Part shown: positions 1 to 10,906 of the stretch, one piece after another
How positions within the stretch are numbered: the first letter of the stretch is position 1
Layout of the letters: each line of letters begins with the position of its first letter
Source: Paralithodes platypus
Lineage: Eukaryota; Arthropoda; Malacostraca; Decapoda; Lithodidae
Assembly (NCBI GenBank): GCA_032716605.1
Contig: CM064517.1
Location: 22,415,276-22,479,275, forward strand
Reading direction: 5' to 3'
Length of the DNA stretch: 64,000 nucleotides
Program-made: the position numbers and the translations under genes
Notes under the pieces: generated by a model
Database searches by the model: none
Told to the model about the DNA's origin: nothing
The model's input: only the letters and a program-made list of their open reading frames with translations

Positions 1-85
1 CACCAAGGAGCGCGACGCCCCTCGTTATGGGCCCTCTCCCGCACAAACAGCTGATCGACGCGGACCAAACCACACCTCCAGTCGT

Positions 86-472
86 ATGATAAACAGTAAG
101 AAAAAACTATGTATAGTCTGTAATATTGGTTTCAACAATAGGAGTTCACTTTTACAATGCAACAGTTGTAATGAAATTGTTCATAACCGATGTACTTACG
201 TTAACAGTAGAAACGAAGTTGAATGTGTTAAATGTAGGAACTCAGCTGTACAACATCGCGAAACCATTTGTTTTATTTGTGAATCACTCATAACACGACA
301 TCAGAAGATCCAAAACTGTGTAAAGTGTAAACATGTAGCTCACATGAAGTGCATCTCTAAGAAGACCAACAGTGAAGAACGGGAATTCCTTTGCAATAAG
401 TGTGCCTTGCATTCATTACCGAATATTAATGTAAATTATCCAAGTATTAATAACTCCAGAATAATTAATTAA
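86..472 (+). CDS. LINE ORF1 protein with two PHD/Cys-rich zinc modules
   Basis: A 128-residue ORF carrying two Cys/His clusters. The first, residues about 9-50, has CIVC, CNSC, HNRC and CVKC pairs; the second, about 58-105, has CFIC, CVKC, HMKC and CNKC. The C-x2-C spacing with His-x2-Cys is that of PHD-type zinc fingers, which are known in ORF1 of CR1-group LINEs and are thought to act with nucleic acid or chromatin. The frame runs into AT-rich, ATTAATAGAATAATT-like repeats at 460-510. These probably truncated it or separated it from the endonuclease ORF. No coiled coil is evident. Confidence 0.65.
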   Translation: MINSKKKLCIVCNIGFNNRSSLLQCNSCNEIVHNRCTYVNSRNEVECVKCRNSAVQHRETICFICESLITRHQKIQNCVKCKHVAHMKCISKKTNSEEREFLCNKCALHSLPNINVNYPSINNSRIIN

Positions 473-570
473 TAGAATAATTAGAATAATAGAATAATTA
501 ATAGAATCCAGCCAGGACACATTCAAAATCAAAGATGAATACAGAGTGTTCACCAACAAAGGGCTCCATC

Positions 571-3420
571 TTATCAACATTAATGCCAGATCAATGTACC
601 ATATATTGTCAGAAATAAACTTGTTAGCTAATAAGGCCAAAGCTTCAATAATTGCAATCACAGAAACCTGGCTGGATTCAAGTATAACGATGGTGAAATA
701 AACATTCAAGGTTTCAATATGATTAGGAATGATCGCAATAGGCATGGGGGAGGAGTATGTCTGTATGTAAAAAACAACCTCACACACACAACTAGGACCG
801 ACCTCCATGTAGAAAATCACGAAGCTCTGTGGATCGACCTACACCTGCCGAGGACAAGACCCATCACAATTGGGGTATGCTACAGGCCACCAGACGACAC
901 ACAATTCTTGACCAAATTTGAACGAACTTTGTCATCGCTAGACCCTCGGAATGAATCCATCATACTAGGGGATTTTAACCTGTGTTACAAACAACGAAAT
1001 AATAGGCTTGTACGAGATTATAGGCATATACTGACAATGCACAATCACAAACAACTCATCACAACCCCCACACGTATCTCTGAGAACACTGCCACAATAT
1101 TAGACCACATAAACTGTAACAGAGAGGACAAAATATTCCAATCAGGGGTTATACAGACTGGGATAAGTGATCACTTCGTCACATATTGCACGCGGAAAAC
1201 CACAAAAATTACCCTAGAGAATCACAAGGTTATCAAAACAAGGTCACTCAGAAACTATAATAAAGAAACATTTCTGGACATTTTATGGAATACAGACTGG
1301 TCTCCAGTGTTTGGAAGTACAAACATTAATGGCTTCAGAACCATCATCACAAACATCCTAGACGAAATAGCTCCTCTGAAAGACATACGAATTAAAGCAA
1401 GGTCAGACCCATGGATCAACAATGACATACTACACCATCTGGAACACAGAGACAATCTGTTAAAAAGGCTAGCGAAACATAGACAGGATCAAGGTCTGAA
1501 ACATGAGTTCAACAGGGCCAGGAATAAACTAAGTAGGAAAATGAAATCAGCGAAAACTAATTATTTTCACAATAAGGCAGAGGAATATCAGAATAACCCA
1601 AAGAAACTATGGAGGCACCTAAAAAAACAGGCTACAGCAACAAGACAAGAGATTCGTCTAACACTAATATTGCTCTCACCATTAATGATCAGGTTTGCCA
1701 CGATAAACGACAAATTTCAACCTACTTCAACTCCTTCTTCACTTCCATAGCAAACACACTTGCACAGAACCTACCTCAACCTCTCAATACATACACGACA
1801 ACAACGGCCACCTTTCGTAATTTCTACAGAGATAAAGACATACACCCGAACACATTTGGATTGCAAAATGTTACACCTAAATACACTTTTGACGAGCTGT
1901 CTAACCTAAATGTACATAAAAGCACAGGACCAGACAAAATTCCTGCCAAATTTCTACGAGATGGAGCCATTGGTATAGCAGGCCCCTTAACCCACAACAT
2001 CGACTTGTCAATTAACACCAACACTGTACCTGCTGAACTGAAGGAAGCTATTGTAACCCCTCTATTCAAGAAAGGAAATAAACTAGAAGTTGGCAACTAC
2101 AGACCAGTTAGCATATTATGTATTGTATCTAAAATCCTTGACAGAGCGGTATACACCCAAATTGAACACTACCTCAAACAAAATGATCTATTCTATAAGT
2201 TTCAATCAGGTTTCAGATGCATGTACTCGACAGACTTCTGTCTCATCCACTTAACGGATCACATTCGTAAAGAAATGTCTAAAGGTAACTACACCGGTAT
2301 GGTTCTTCTTGATCTACAAAAAGCGTTTGACACAGTAGACCATGATATCCTATGTAATAAACTACAAGCAATGGGCATAGGGTCTGTGAACTGGTTTAAA
2401 TCTTATCTTAGTGGTAGAACCCAAAGAGTCAAAATTGATGATAATATATCTGATCCTATGCCAATTAACTGTGGGGTCCCGCAGGGAAGCATCCTTGGTC
2501 CCTTACTCTTTTTCTGTTATGTGAACGACATGGAACTGAGCGTCTCATGTAAATTATTACTGTATGCAGACGACAGCGTGCTTCTGGTTTCAGGAAAAGA
2601 CCCAATAAGTATTGCCGCTTCACTTTCCAAAGACCTAGAATCATGTAGTGAATGGCTAGTGGACAATAGACTATCTCTTCACCTGGACAAGACGGAAGCC
2701 ATCTTATGTGGAACAAAACGCAAACTGAAAGACATTGTGGGCTTCTCGGTCAACTGTAATGATATTCCTATAACAACAGTGTCACAAGTTAAATATCTTG
2801 GACTAAAACTGGACGCGAGTTTGTCAGGTGAAACAATTTTGGAATCTATCCTGAGTAAGTGTAGAGCACGTATAAAATACCTGTATAGACAGGTGGAATA
2901 CTTGCCTGCGGCGACCAAAAAGACCCTCTGCCAAGCGCTTGTTCAATGTAATTTTGACTATTCTGTGTCATCCTGGTACTCTGCATCATCTAAATCAGCA
3001 CAGCACAAACTTCAGGTCACTCAAAATAAAATGGTTAGGTTCATGCTGAACCTAGGACCCAGATCACATGTTGGCCAGGAACAACTTCAGTCACTAGGTA
3101 TGCTCAATGTCTCTGACAGGGCCAAACAAATCAGGCTCACTAATGCCTTCAAAATTTTCTATGACAGAGCTCCAGAGTATCTAAAGAATGATTTTGTTAA
3201 AGCAAATGAGAGGAGTGGACATAATACAAGAAACAGGATGTTTAATTTTAAGGTCCCGAGAATCCAAGGACAGGGTAAGCAAACATTCTTCTTCACTGCC
3301 ATCAAAGACTGGAACGACCTACCCCAGCCAGTCCGTGAAAAGAGAACACTGTATTCCTTCAGACGTAGCCTGAAGGAACACCTGAACTGGACAGCTGCGA
3401 GAAGGGAGCACCAAGCTTAA
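571..3420 (+). pseudogene. LINE ORF2: apurinic-like endonuclease plus reverse transcriptase, frameshifted twice
   Basis: The endonuclease begins near 571 with an INARSM-like start motif and an ITETWL motif. It changes frame near 681 and continues at 719-1750 with the YRPP and GDFN motifs of AP-endonuclease-like LINE nucleases. A second frame change near 1645 leads into the reverse transcriptase (1609-3420, 603 residues). There NYRPVS, the AFDTVDH block, GVPQGSILGPLLF and the catalytic YADD are all readable, followed by the usual C-terminal WNDLP block. The enzyme would nick target DNA and prime cDNA synthesis there. The frameshifts make this copy inactive; the RT portion itself has no internal stop. 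Confidence 0.85.
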
Positions 3421-3426
3421 TTATGT

Positions 3427-3985
3427 TTTTTTTTTTTTTTTTTTTTCTTTTCTATATTCCAACTTACTTCCTCTCGGGCATAGGCTGAGAGCCTTAACAT
3501 TCACCGCTTTACAATGAACAGTGAAGCCCGTGAGGTCTTGTTCCAGTCTAGGGAGTGAGACATGTGAAGCATGTAGAGTACAACGAGCACCTGCCATCTT
3601 GCCTTCACATGAGGCACGGTGCTCACTCATGGCCCGAAACGACCCCATCTCTGAAGCCACCTCGTTCCCGTGCTTCACTGTCTCACCCACTACACTCGGA
3701 CTCTCACACTTACACACACACAACGCCACCTGTTGAGCAGATAACTCACCAGGCATTGCACCCCTATAGCATATTTTGAATATGGGAATATTCATACAGT
3801 GCTATTTAATCAGGGAACAATGAGGGTATTTTATTGACGTTTCGGTGGGCTTTGTGGTAATGCACTGATACTAGGTACAGCACAAATTCCATCCCAATAA
3901 TATCTTCCCATTGATACATCGGGATTTGAACCCGGGACCTTTGGATTACCAGGCCAGTGGCAAGACCACTCCACCACACCTCCCC
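3427..3985 (-). mobile_element. tRNA-derived SINE, copy 1
   Basis: Read on the minus strand, the element starts GGGGAGGTGTGG, has an A-box-like segment and a B box (GGTTCAAATCCC type), and ends in a long A run (the T run at 3427-3446 on the plus strand). The head resembles a tRNA-Thr-like sequence, with GGT in the anticodon-loop position. It is the near-identical inverted counterpart of 20162-20718. The non-tRNA body is long, giving about 559 bp in total. It sits in the 3' UTR of the LINE, just after the ORF2 stop. Target duplications are at best imperfect. Confidence 0.8.
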
Positions 3986-4240
3986 TAAATACGACATAAG
4001 AGATAGACAAACCAAACTGAAATGATTACTGATTATGGATTACTGATATTTACTATAGGATGTAAGGTATCTTAAAATAACCCCCTAGAAATACTTTCTC
4101 TAAAGTATCTATTTCTTTATCCTCCCCATTTCCCCAGCTAACCTATCCCACAAGGACCCCAATATGCCTAACGGCCTTATTGGGCTATCCTTAGTTGGAA
4201 TTATGCAAGGCTGGTACATGTCATATTTGTAACATACTAT
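3986..4240 (+). other. LINE 3' UTR between SINE and DIRS A
   Basis: AT-rich non-coding sequence without an ORF. It lies between the SINE and the DIRS left end and is interpreted as the continuation of the LINE 3' UTR, because 12005-12065 on the other side of DIRS A ends in a LINE-type ATT tail. Confidence 0.45.
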
Positions 4241-4545
4241 TTATTAGTGGCCCCTCCATCATTGACGAACATGCCTATTACATAAGGCATCCTCTTCAAA
4301 CACTAATCCGCCGTAGTTTGAATCTACCGCGCAGAGCATTTAAAAAACTGAGGAGCCTTCATCATGAGCGCACGCGACCTCACTCATGGCTTCAGTCATT
4401 ATGAATTGGGTTCTCACTACGAAAAAACTTCGTAAAAAATAAAAACAAAAAGAAAATAAGAATAACTATCCAATAAGCTTTCCATCATATCGTGGATGTA
4501 CTTGTGTGGATTTCTGACCAGACGCTGAATCAGGCGTCATTCCTC
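4241..4545 (+). repeat. DIRS A left inverted terminal repeat
   Basis: From TTATTAGTGGCCCC to about GGCGTCATTCCTCC this is the reverse complement of 11653-11960, apart from a few bases and the extra outer extension of the right repeat. It includes the small palindrome ACGAAAAAACTTCGT near 4420, which also appears in copies B and G. Confidence 0.85.
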
Positions 4546-5665
4546 CTTCTTTGCTCTGCGCTCAGCCTGCCCGGACGTTCCTTTCAGGCTCCGCTGGTTC
4601 CGCATTCGTGGCGTCCCTAGTGAGTTTTTTCTCATTTGTTTACTCTGGGATGTATCGAGTAAGGTTAGGATAGGCGTAGCAGGAGTGTCCTGGGCTGGTT
4701 GCCCGCAGTGCAATGTATTTTGGGTCGTATGTATGGGGCATCTATTTCGGATGTACCCTCGTGGTCCTGTTGTGGACACGTGAACTTTTCACAGTTTGGT
4801 TTAGTTGGTGATGCAGGCGGCTTTCATTACGCGTTAATAATTGCTGCCTTTTATCCTTCTGATGAGGTGAGCTGTGTGTTTGCTGACGTTCCCAGCGTAT
4901 TTTTCTTCACTTAGTGAAGTTTTTTCTGGGTCCGTGTCAGGCTTCCCGGGGTTGGGAAGTTATCGCTTCGGTGGTGTGTTGGCGGTGGTTCCTGTTGTGT
5001 TATTCCAGTGTGTGTTTATATTTCAACTATTTTCATGCCGTCTACCTAGGCCTAGCCAGCCGCTCGTAGCTTTGCCACATGTCTAGTGTTATTATTTATT
5101 TTGTAAATATGCCCTACTGTGTCATGTGTATCCGGGTTTTAGTTGTGTATTGGCTAATTCCTCGGACTATATTTGTTTCCTGGTTTAGTTGTGTATTGGC
5201 TAATTCCACGGATTATGTTGTGACCTTGGTTAGTCGTGCGTGTCTCTCCTCGTGTCGTATTGTTCAGATGGTGTCTGTTCAGGTGGGGTTTGCCTTCCGG
5301 GGGTTTTTCTCGGTTTCACCGTGAAAAATCCTGACCGATGAGCAGTGTTAGGCCACACGTGGTTGTTAACACTGGCTGGTTCCCCGGCGAGGGGAGGTGT
5401 CTGTGGCTCTCCAGGACTGCGTATCTGTGGGTGCCTGGTTTCAGGCCTCCTTTATAATTCCCGGCGGGATGGCTGTACCCATCCTTACATATATATTTAG
5501 TTATATATAAAGAAACGACGTTCGTGAGAACACTCGTTTTTTATAGGTTTTTCTACCTGGTTTACGACAAACCACGGGGAAAACCTAGCTGTTGTTTAGG
5601 CGTTCCTCCCCGGCGATCTTTTACAAAGTAGTGGGGTCAGGAACTTGTGGGGTTAACTTTTAGAC

Positions 5666-5940
5666 TTCTCACCCGGCGGGTGCACCTTAGCAGGGTGGTA
5701 TAAAACGACTTAGGTCTCTTATAGTTAACCAATCCTTGTGAGTGATACTCTGTGTATCGCTGCCTTTACTCTTACGGCATTTGAAGGATCAGTGAGGTTT
5801 AACCAAATCGATTTCCACACCCGGCGGGTGTCCCTAAGTAAAGGAACTAAGGAATTTATAAACAAATTCAATTTCGATTAACCTTAATTGGGTGATACTT
5901 TCAGTATCGCCGCCTTCTAATTTTACGACGATCGTTTGGG
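5666..5940 (+). repeat. Two tandem leader stem-loop modules of DIRS A
   Basis: Each module, about 145 bp, has a CACCCGGCGGGTG-type hairpin, then TGATAC...GTATCGC, then a GCC..TTACG segment followed by an A/T-rich run. In copy C (49670-49935) the corresponding arms ATCGCCG and CGGCGAT pair perfectly in both modules. In copy A the pairing is partly decayed. Confidence 0.55.
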
Positions 5941-6244
5941 ACAATTCGTTAAAAAATCAGATCTCGTATATTCCTGCCCTGGGCTATTCTACTAAAATAT
6001 TTCAAGGGCCGGCGTCTTTATGAGGGGGGGCTTTGTTACAAAATTGAATCTTGAGACAGTCACCACCTCCTACAGACTATTAGTGCCATACTGGACCATT
6101 ATATCAGAGGGTATTCTTCATGTTCTTAGCTAAGAAGACTTGTTTAGCCTCTTTATACCAGCCGCGGGCGAGATGTGTTAGCTGTGTCTTTGCATCCCGT
6201 TACCCGGCGGGTTATTAACACTTGTATGCGAACACTTGGGTTAA

Positions 6245-6287
6245 CCTTATGAGCATTAATTCCTGGAAATTTTCTTTATTTTTCCAG
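6245..6287 (+). promoter_or_regulatory. Conserved pre-gag hairpin / 3' splice-site-like signal
   Basis: Contains CCTTATGAGCATTAATTC, then an inverted pair CTGGAAA ... TTTCCAG enclosing a pyrimidine tract that ends in CAG. The same block lies before gag in copies C, D, F and G, including copies otherwise hardly alignable. Confidence 0.6.
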
Positions 6288-6346
6288 AGCTGAGCTCCGG
6301 CGGACCAATACAGACCCGGCGGTAGTTCCTCTCACCAGTCTCTGTC

Positions 6347-8745
6347 ATGGCTAATGTGACCCCAGTTTTTGCCCTGTGCATTACCCCTACTTGCGCGGGT
6401 ATCCCAATTTTTGCACATACCCTTTGCATAAGGTGTGTTAGATGTCTAGACCGTTCAAGGGGTCTCTGGGTTACACGTAATTGTTCTTTTTGCTCCCAAT
6501 TAACCAATAAAGTCCTGTGTGACAATGACAAGACCGCGGCGGTAGCGTTGAGAGAGGTCAGACAACAAATGTCGGCCTACACTACCATTGTCGCACATAA
6601 GTCACTTCAATGTGACAACGTCCCACTTTGGGATAAGTTGCTGTCAGAGCACCCTCCCCCTAAACGTACCTCTAGAGTAAGGGGTTTTAAGCCGACAGAG
6701 ACTAGCCGGGGTTTCTGTATCGTCTGTGGAGACGTTTAAACGCCCGAGAGAGCCTACTCCCCCGGCAGCCACCTCCTCGTCGCAGGCGAGATCGAGGTCA
6801 AGGTCACCCCTCAGACAACGGTCTTCAAGTCGGGCCTCTTCCCCGGCTAGTAAGAAGTGCAAGACTGAAGCTTCCCCCAGGGGCCATGGTGGTGATTCTT
6901 CCAAACCTAGGTCCAGTTCGCGGTCACACCGTAGCCACAAATCCTCCAAAAAGGATTCCCATAAGAAGTCCTCTCGACATTCTTCTAAGTCTAGTGCATC
7001 TCATCGTACCTCTACACCTGACAATGTTTCTGTTACAGCCTCAGAGTATAGTGAAGCGCCTGTCCCTAAACAAGATTTACCTATTGATATTTTAACCCTA
7101 GAAATGGAGAGTTCAGGATATTCAATAATTGAGAATGTTTCAGACTCTCAAGAGAGCGTAGGCCAGAGCCTCGGTGTTTGGCGATTTGCTCAGCCAGGGT
7201 CTGTCCATCCACGTCCGACTCATACGAGTCACACAGTAGCCGATGTCCACAGGGACGCGGCGACCCCATCCTCTATCCCTGATTTATCTTGGAAACAAGG
7301 TGCCCCTGCCTCGGCGGGGTCTTCTCAGGAGGATCGGGAGGAACAAGATGAAGTGTCATTAATTTCAGATAGGGAAGGACAAGGGTCAGGCTCAGGCCTG
7401 GACGCCGCCCATGATAATACTAATTCACCTGAAAGTTCTGCACCTAACCAGTTTGTTACAGCACAAGAAATTGATGGGTTACTTACTCATGCTCTATCAA
7501 AATTCTTTAATCAACAACGAAAAAACCCCACAATGGACTTGGGGGCTCCCTTGACAGGTTCTGCGGTACGGCCTCTGATAACGTCAATCGATTTATCTAA
7601 GATTCCTAACCCTCCTACTCTGTCACCGGCAGGGAGCTCTAAGCCAGCTACGGCGGCATTCACTACGTCAAATGTCAGGGTCATTACGGATGTTAATCCA
7701 CCCCCTCTAGACAAAGCGCCTCTTAGAAAGGTAGCTATGCCCCTGCTTTATGGGCCAGACGAGTCATGGGTCCCTTTGAACCCCTCTAAGCCAGAGCTTG
7801 CCCAGCCTACCTTGTCAGGGGAACTCCCGGTACCACGTGAGTGGTTTATCCAGGGAAATAAGTCTAAGAAATTAAGGGCATTGGATGCCTTGGGTAATGT
7901 TTTGGACGTAAATATCAAGGCTATACCTAGTTATTATCAGGATTATTTTGTTTATGCATCTAAGCCTGCTTTAACCCCCTGCCTCAGCTTCAAAACTTTT
8001 TTCAGACTGGTCTAAGCTGGATGGGTTTAATGATATTAAGGCTCTGTTGGCTATTACTCCTGAACTAGATTTACAGACCGTCACAGACGAGACAGCTAAT
8101 CCAGTGTTGAAGGTGGGACAGTTAGGACCAGGACCTTGGGTGGATTGGGAGGTAGAGGCTCAAAACTTTGCAACCACTTTCACTTCTAAATCTTCCCACC
8201 AGATCCCTCAGGATACACATTCATGGTTCTCAATGCCGGTAGGTTCTGCCGGCGGAGTTCCGTCAGCTTTATTTTCCTTTTTAGCTGCCCCTAAGATTAA
8301 TCTTTGTGAACTAAAGGAACCATTCATTACCCCTACCCCTTCTCACCTAGACAGAGAATTTAGGCTAAGGGGAAAAGCTTTCCGCCTGTTTTCACAGTAC
8401 ATAGTTTCTCAACAGGTGGCTAAGTCTTTACTCAGGTCTACTCAGGCAATCGCAGACGCGGATGCTCGAAGATCAGTTGAATTATCCCGGCGTCTGATTC
8501 TTCAGTCGTCAATTCAATCCTTAGGTGACATACGCACAGCCTTACTTGAGGCGGTGCGAGCACGACAGGATCTTAGAATGTCATTAGTTCGCAAGCTGCC
8601 TGATCGCATTGCTAACCAGGTGGTAATGTCCCCAGTACTTACACCTTCTTTAATGTCCCCTGATGTATGGCGAACAGTGTTTAACATGGCACAGGCCGTG
8701 AAGCACAGTCCCGCACAGGCTAAGAACATGTCAATATCATTTTAA
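6347..8745 (+). pseudogene. DIRS A Gag, two frameshifts and C-terminal deletion
   Basis: The N-terminus (6347-6720) carries the Cys-rich motif of this family: CIRC-x2-C followed by C-x2-C around residues 28-50. The frame then shifts near 6715 into a serine/arginine-rich segment and a long middle region (6726-8015). It shifts again near 7975 into the conserved capsid-like block (8047-8725). The last codons are foreign, because a deletion joins gag to the distal part of RT at about 8726. Gag would package the RNA; the SR-rich region suggests RNA binding. Copy C (873 aa) is the intact reference within the window. Confidence 0.85.
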
Positions 8746-9953
8746 ATCATGTCAAAACCCTAGGCTTCAAGGTAAATCTGGTAAAGTCAAACCTTGTTCC
8801 CTCAAGAGTAATTCAGTGGATAGGGCTGGTCTGGGACACCGCCGCTCTTACTCTGAGTCAGAGTGTGGACAATCGCAACAGGTTTCGCAGGAAACTGTTC
8901 AGGTTTCTTCACAGTCTGACTACGACACGAAGAGTCTGGGAGTCTCTGGTCGGCTCTCTCAACTGGATTCAGCTAACTGTCAAGTTGGGCCGGTTGAAAG
9001 TAAAACGATTAATATTGGAGGGCAACAAATATTTCCCACTCTTACCGGCGGGAAAATTATGGCCCATACCAAAATTAATCCACACCTTACTAGCGGTCTG
9101 GGCGAAGAGGGAAACATTGCACTCAATCATGTCATGGACCTCTCCTCCTCCAACGGTATGGGTAGACACGGATGCGTCAGGCACCATAGGGTGGGGATTT
9201 CAGTCAAATCAGGGGCACCAGGGTCAGGGACTTTGGTCCCACTTAGAAATCTCTCACATAAATGTCAAAGAGTTACTAGTCCCATTGTATTTCCTTCAGG
9301 CTCACGGCCCGGCGTTACGGGGCAAGTCAGTGGCCTTCAGAATGGACAATCTGAATGCAGTTCACTGTATTCAGAAACAAGGGTCAACGAGGTCAAGGAA
9401 GTTGCTACTCGTGTCGGAAGAGATTTTTGTTCTAGCCACCAGTCTAGATATTTATCTTCACGCATCTTATCTCCCAGGCGTAGCGAACGTCTGGGCAGAC
9501 GCTCTGTCCCGGAGACAGAGCACGACAGTAGAATGGGAGCTCAAGCAACCCATTTTCGACCTAATGATTGCGGAGCTCTCCCATCCACAAGTGGATCTTT
9601 TTGCGTCCGAGGAGACTCACAAGCTCCCTCTATACCTCACCCGCCGGACGATAACGCCGGCAGGGGGGCCAGACGCCCTAGTGACAGACTGGAACAGATG
9701 GAGCTCCATCTATCTGTTTCCACCGCCAGATGCGTCACTAATGTGCCACGTAGTGAACAAACTACGAGTTTATCGAGGCTTAGTCTCGCTAATCGCGCCC
9801 CTGTGGCCAGCGCAGGTCTGGTGCCAGCAGTTAATAATGTGGTGCCCGGACCCGGTATCGCTCCCGGTCGGGTACTTCCACTTAGACACGATTGGCAACC
9901 TAGAGACCTCGCTGACTTTTGCATTATGGACATTCAGGAGGCCAAGTGGCTAG
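8726..9953 (+). pseudogene. DIRS A RT remnant and RNase H
   Basis: The fragment starts within the thumb-side part of RT; the catalytic WYLDDW region is deleted. From 8865 it reads through a complete RNase H-like domain: VWVDTDASGTIGWG as the first catalytic Asp block, then the KELL Glu block, a MDNLNAVH Asp block and a later WADALSR motif. The C-terminal extension, about 150 residues, ends at a stop at 9951-9953. It overlaps the recombinase ORF in another frame over about 1.09 kb. This copy could supply RNase H-like sequence but no polymerase. Confidence 0.85.
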
Positions 9954-10906
9954 CACCATACGGTAGGGATGTGACCAATAAATTGCTCAATCAATATACT
10001 CAGTCTACTAAGCGACAATATCAATCTCATTGGAAAGCTTTTACTTCTTGGATTGTTAGAACGGAACAAACTGTACCCTCAGTGGCATTGGTTTTTAATT
10101 ACTTGAACTATCTGTTTGAGCAGAAACGTTTATCTGTGGTTACTTTGAAGAATCACTTAACTGCGATTAGAGTGCCCTTTTTCGACCTTACAGGTCTATC
10201 CATACCGGTGGCGGAGGAAACAGGATTTATGAGAGCGTGTTTTAAACTCCGCCCACCTCCCCGTCAGCTCATGCCTACTTGGTCTCTGGACAAAGCTTTG
10301 TCTTTACTTCATTCTCGTCTGTATCAAAATACTGCAGACTTTGCTTTAATCTTAAAGAAGGCAGTTTTCCTTTTGGCTTTGGCCACCGGAAACAGAGTGT
10401 CTGAGCTGGCGGCGATGAGCAACACACCTAATTGTCTTAGGTTTGGTAGACTTAATGATTCAATTTCCATTGCACCCTCCCCGGCGTTTGTAGCCAAGAA
10501 TGAGCATAGTGCACACGTGTTTTCTGAATTCACGGTGCCGGCGTTAAAAAGGGGAAAGGTGCATCATAATTTATGTCCAGTGCAAGCTCTAACCAAATAT
10601 TTAAGAATAGCTCCTCATAACCCCCAAGGTGCTTTATGGGTAGCGAGTACGGGTAAACGCTTACTTAAACGGCTATTAGCCTCTCTTCTAGTAGAAGTCA
10701 TTAAAGAGAGTAATCCCGGCGTTGTGGGTAGGGCCCACGATTTACGCAAGTGGGCGGCCTCTTTACGTTTCCTGAAAAACTTTTCAGTTGAAGATATTGC
10801 GTCCACACAGTTGTGGGCGTCTAATCATACGTTTCTCTCTAGATACTTGTCAGTTGCTCTAGACAAACCTTCCTTACCATGTATAGCTTTAAGGCAGAGG
10901 GTCTAG
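8816..10906 (+). CDS. DIRS A tyrosine recombinase ORF (696 aa, apparently intact)
   Basis: The C-terminal half, from about residue 370, is a tyrosine recombinase. It shows the first Arg in GNRVSELAAMS (about residue 527), the HDLRKW motif giving His-x2-Arg (about 640-643), and the nucleophile Tyr in FLSRYLSV (about 678). An N-terminal SAM-like DNA-binding segment begins around QSTKRQYQSHW. It would join circular DNA copies to the genome. The first 360 codons overlap RNase H in another frame and are Ser/Arg-rich with no recognised domain. The true start may therefore lie further downstream or be reached by frameshifting. Confidence 0.85.
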   Translation: MDRAGLGHRRSYSESECGQSQQVSQETVQVSSQSDYDTKSLGVSGRLSQLDSANCQVGPVESKTINIGGQQIFPTLTGGKIMAHTKINPHLTSGLGEEGNIALNHVMDLSSSNGMGRHGCVRHHRVGISVKSGAPGSGTLVPLRNLSHKCQRVTSPIVFPSGSRPGVTGQVSGLQNGQSECSSLYSETRVNEVKEVATRVGRDFCSSHQSRYLSSRILSPRRSERLGRRSVPETEHDSRMGAQATHFRPNDCGALPSTSGSFCVRGDSQAPSIPHPPDDNAGRGARRPSDRLEQMELHLSVSTARCVTNVPRSEQTTSLSRLSLANRAPVASAGLVPAVNNVVPGPGIAPGRVLPLRHDWQPRDLADFCIMDIQEAKWLAPYGRDVTNKLLNQYTQSTKRQYQSHWKAFTSWIVRTEQTVPSVALVFNYLNYLFEQKRLSVVTLKNHLTAIRVPFFDLTGLSIPVAEETGFMRACFKLRPPPRQLMPTWSLDKALSLLHSRLYQNTADFALILKKAVFLLALATGNRVSELAAMSNTPNCLRFGRLNDSISIAPSPAFVAKNEHSAHVFSEFTVPALKRGKVHHNLCPVQALTKYLRIAPHNPQGALWVASTGKRLLKRLLASLLVEVIKESNPGVVGRAHDLRKWAASLRFLKNFSVEDIASTQLWASNHTFLSRYLSVALDKPSLPCIALRQRV

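Larger units (their letters stand above)
1..4240 (+). mobile_element. CR1/L2-like LINE, main part (cut at window start, interrupted by SINE and DIRS A)
   Basis: A non-LTR retrotransposon with a PHD-like zinc-finger ORF1 (86-472), an endonuclease-reverse transcriptase ORF2 (about 571-3420) and a 3' untranslated region. The 3' region resumes after an inverted SINE (3427-3985) at 3986-4240. It appears to continue beyond DIRS element A as a short tail at 12005-12065 ending in ATT repeats, the usual type of CR1/L2 tail. The 5' end lies before the window. Clade assignment rests on RT motif style and the ATT tail and is an inference. Confidence 0.8.
4546..6344 (+). promoter_or_regulatory. DIRS A long untranslated leader, possibly intron-containing
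   Basis: About 1.8 kb without a credible ORF between the left repeat and the gag start. It is colinear with 48547-50346 of copy C. A donor-like GATGAG|GTGAGC sits at 4861-4872 (GATGAG|GTAAGC in copy C). A pyrimidine-rich tract ending in CAG sits at 6287, 60 bp before the gag ATG. These could delimit an intron of about 1.4 kb. The leader also holds CACCC-GGC-GGGTG hairpins near 5670 and 5816 and two stem-loop modules. Confidence 0.45.
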
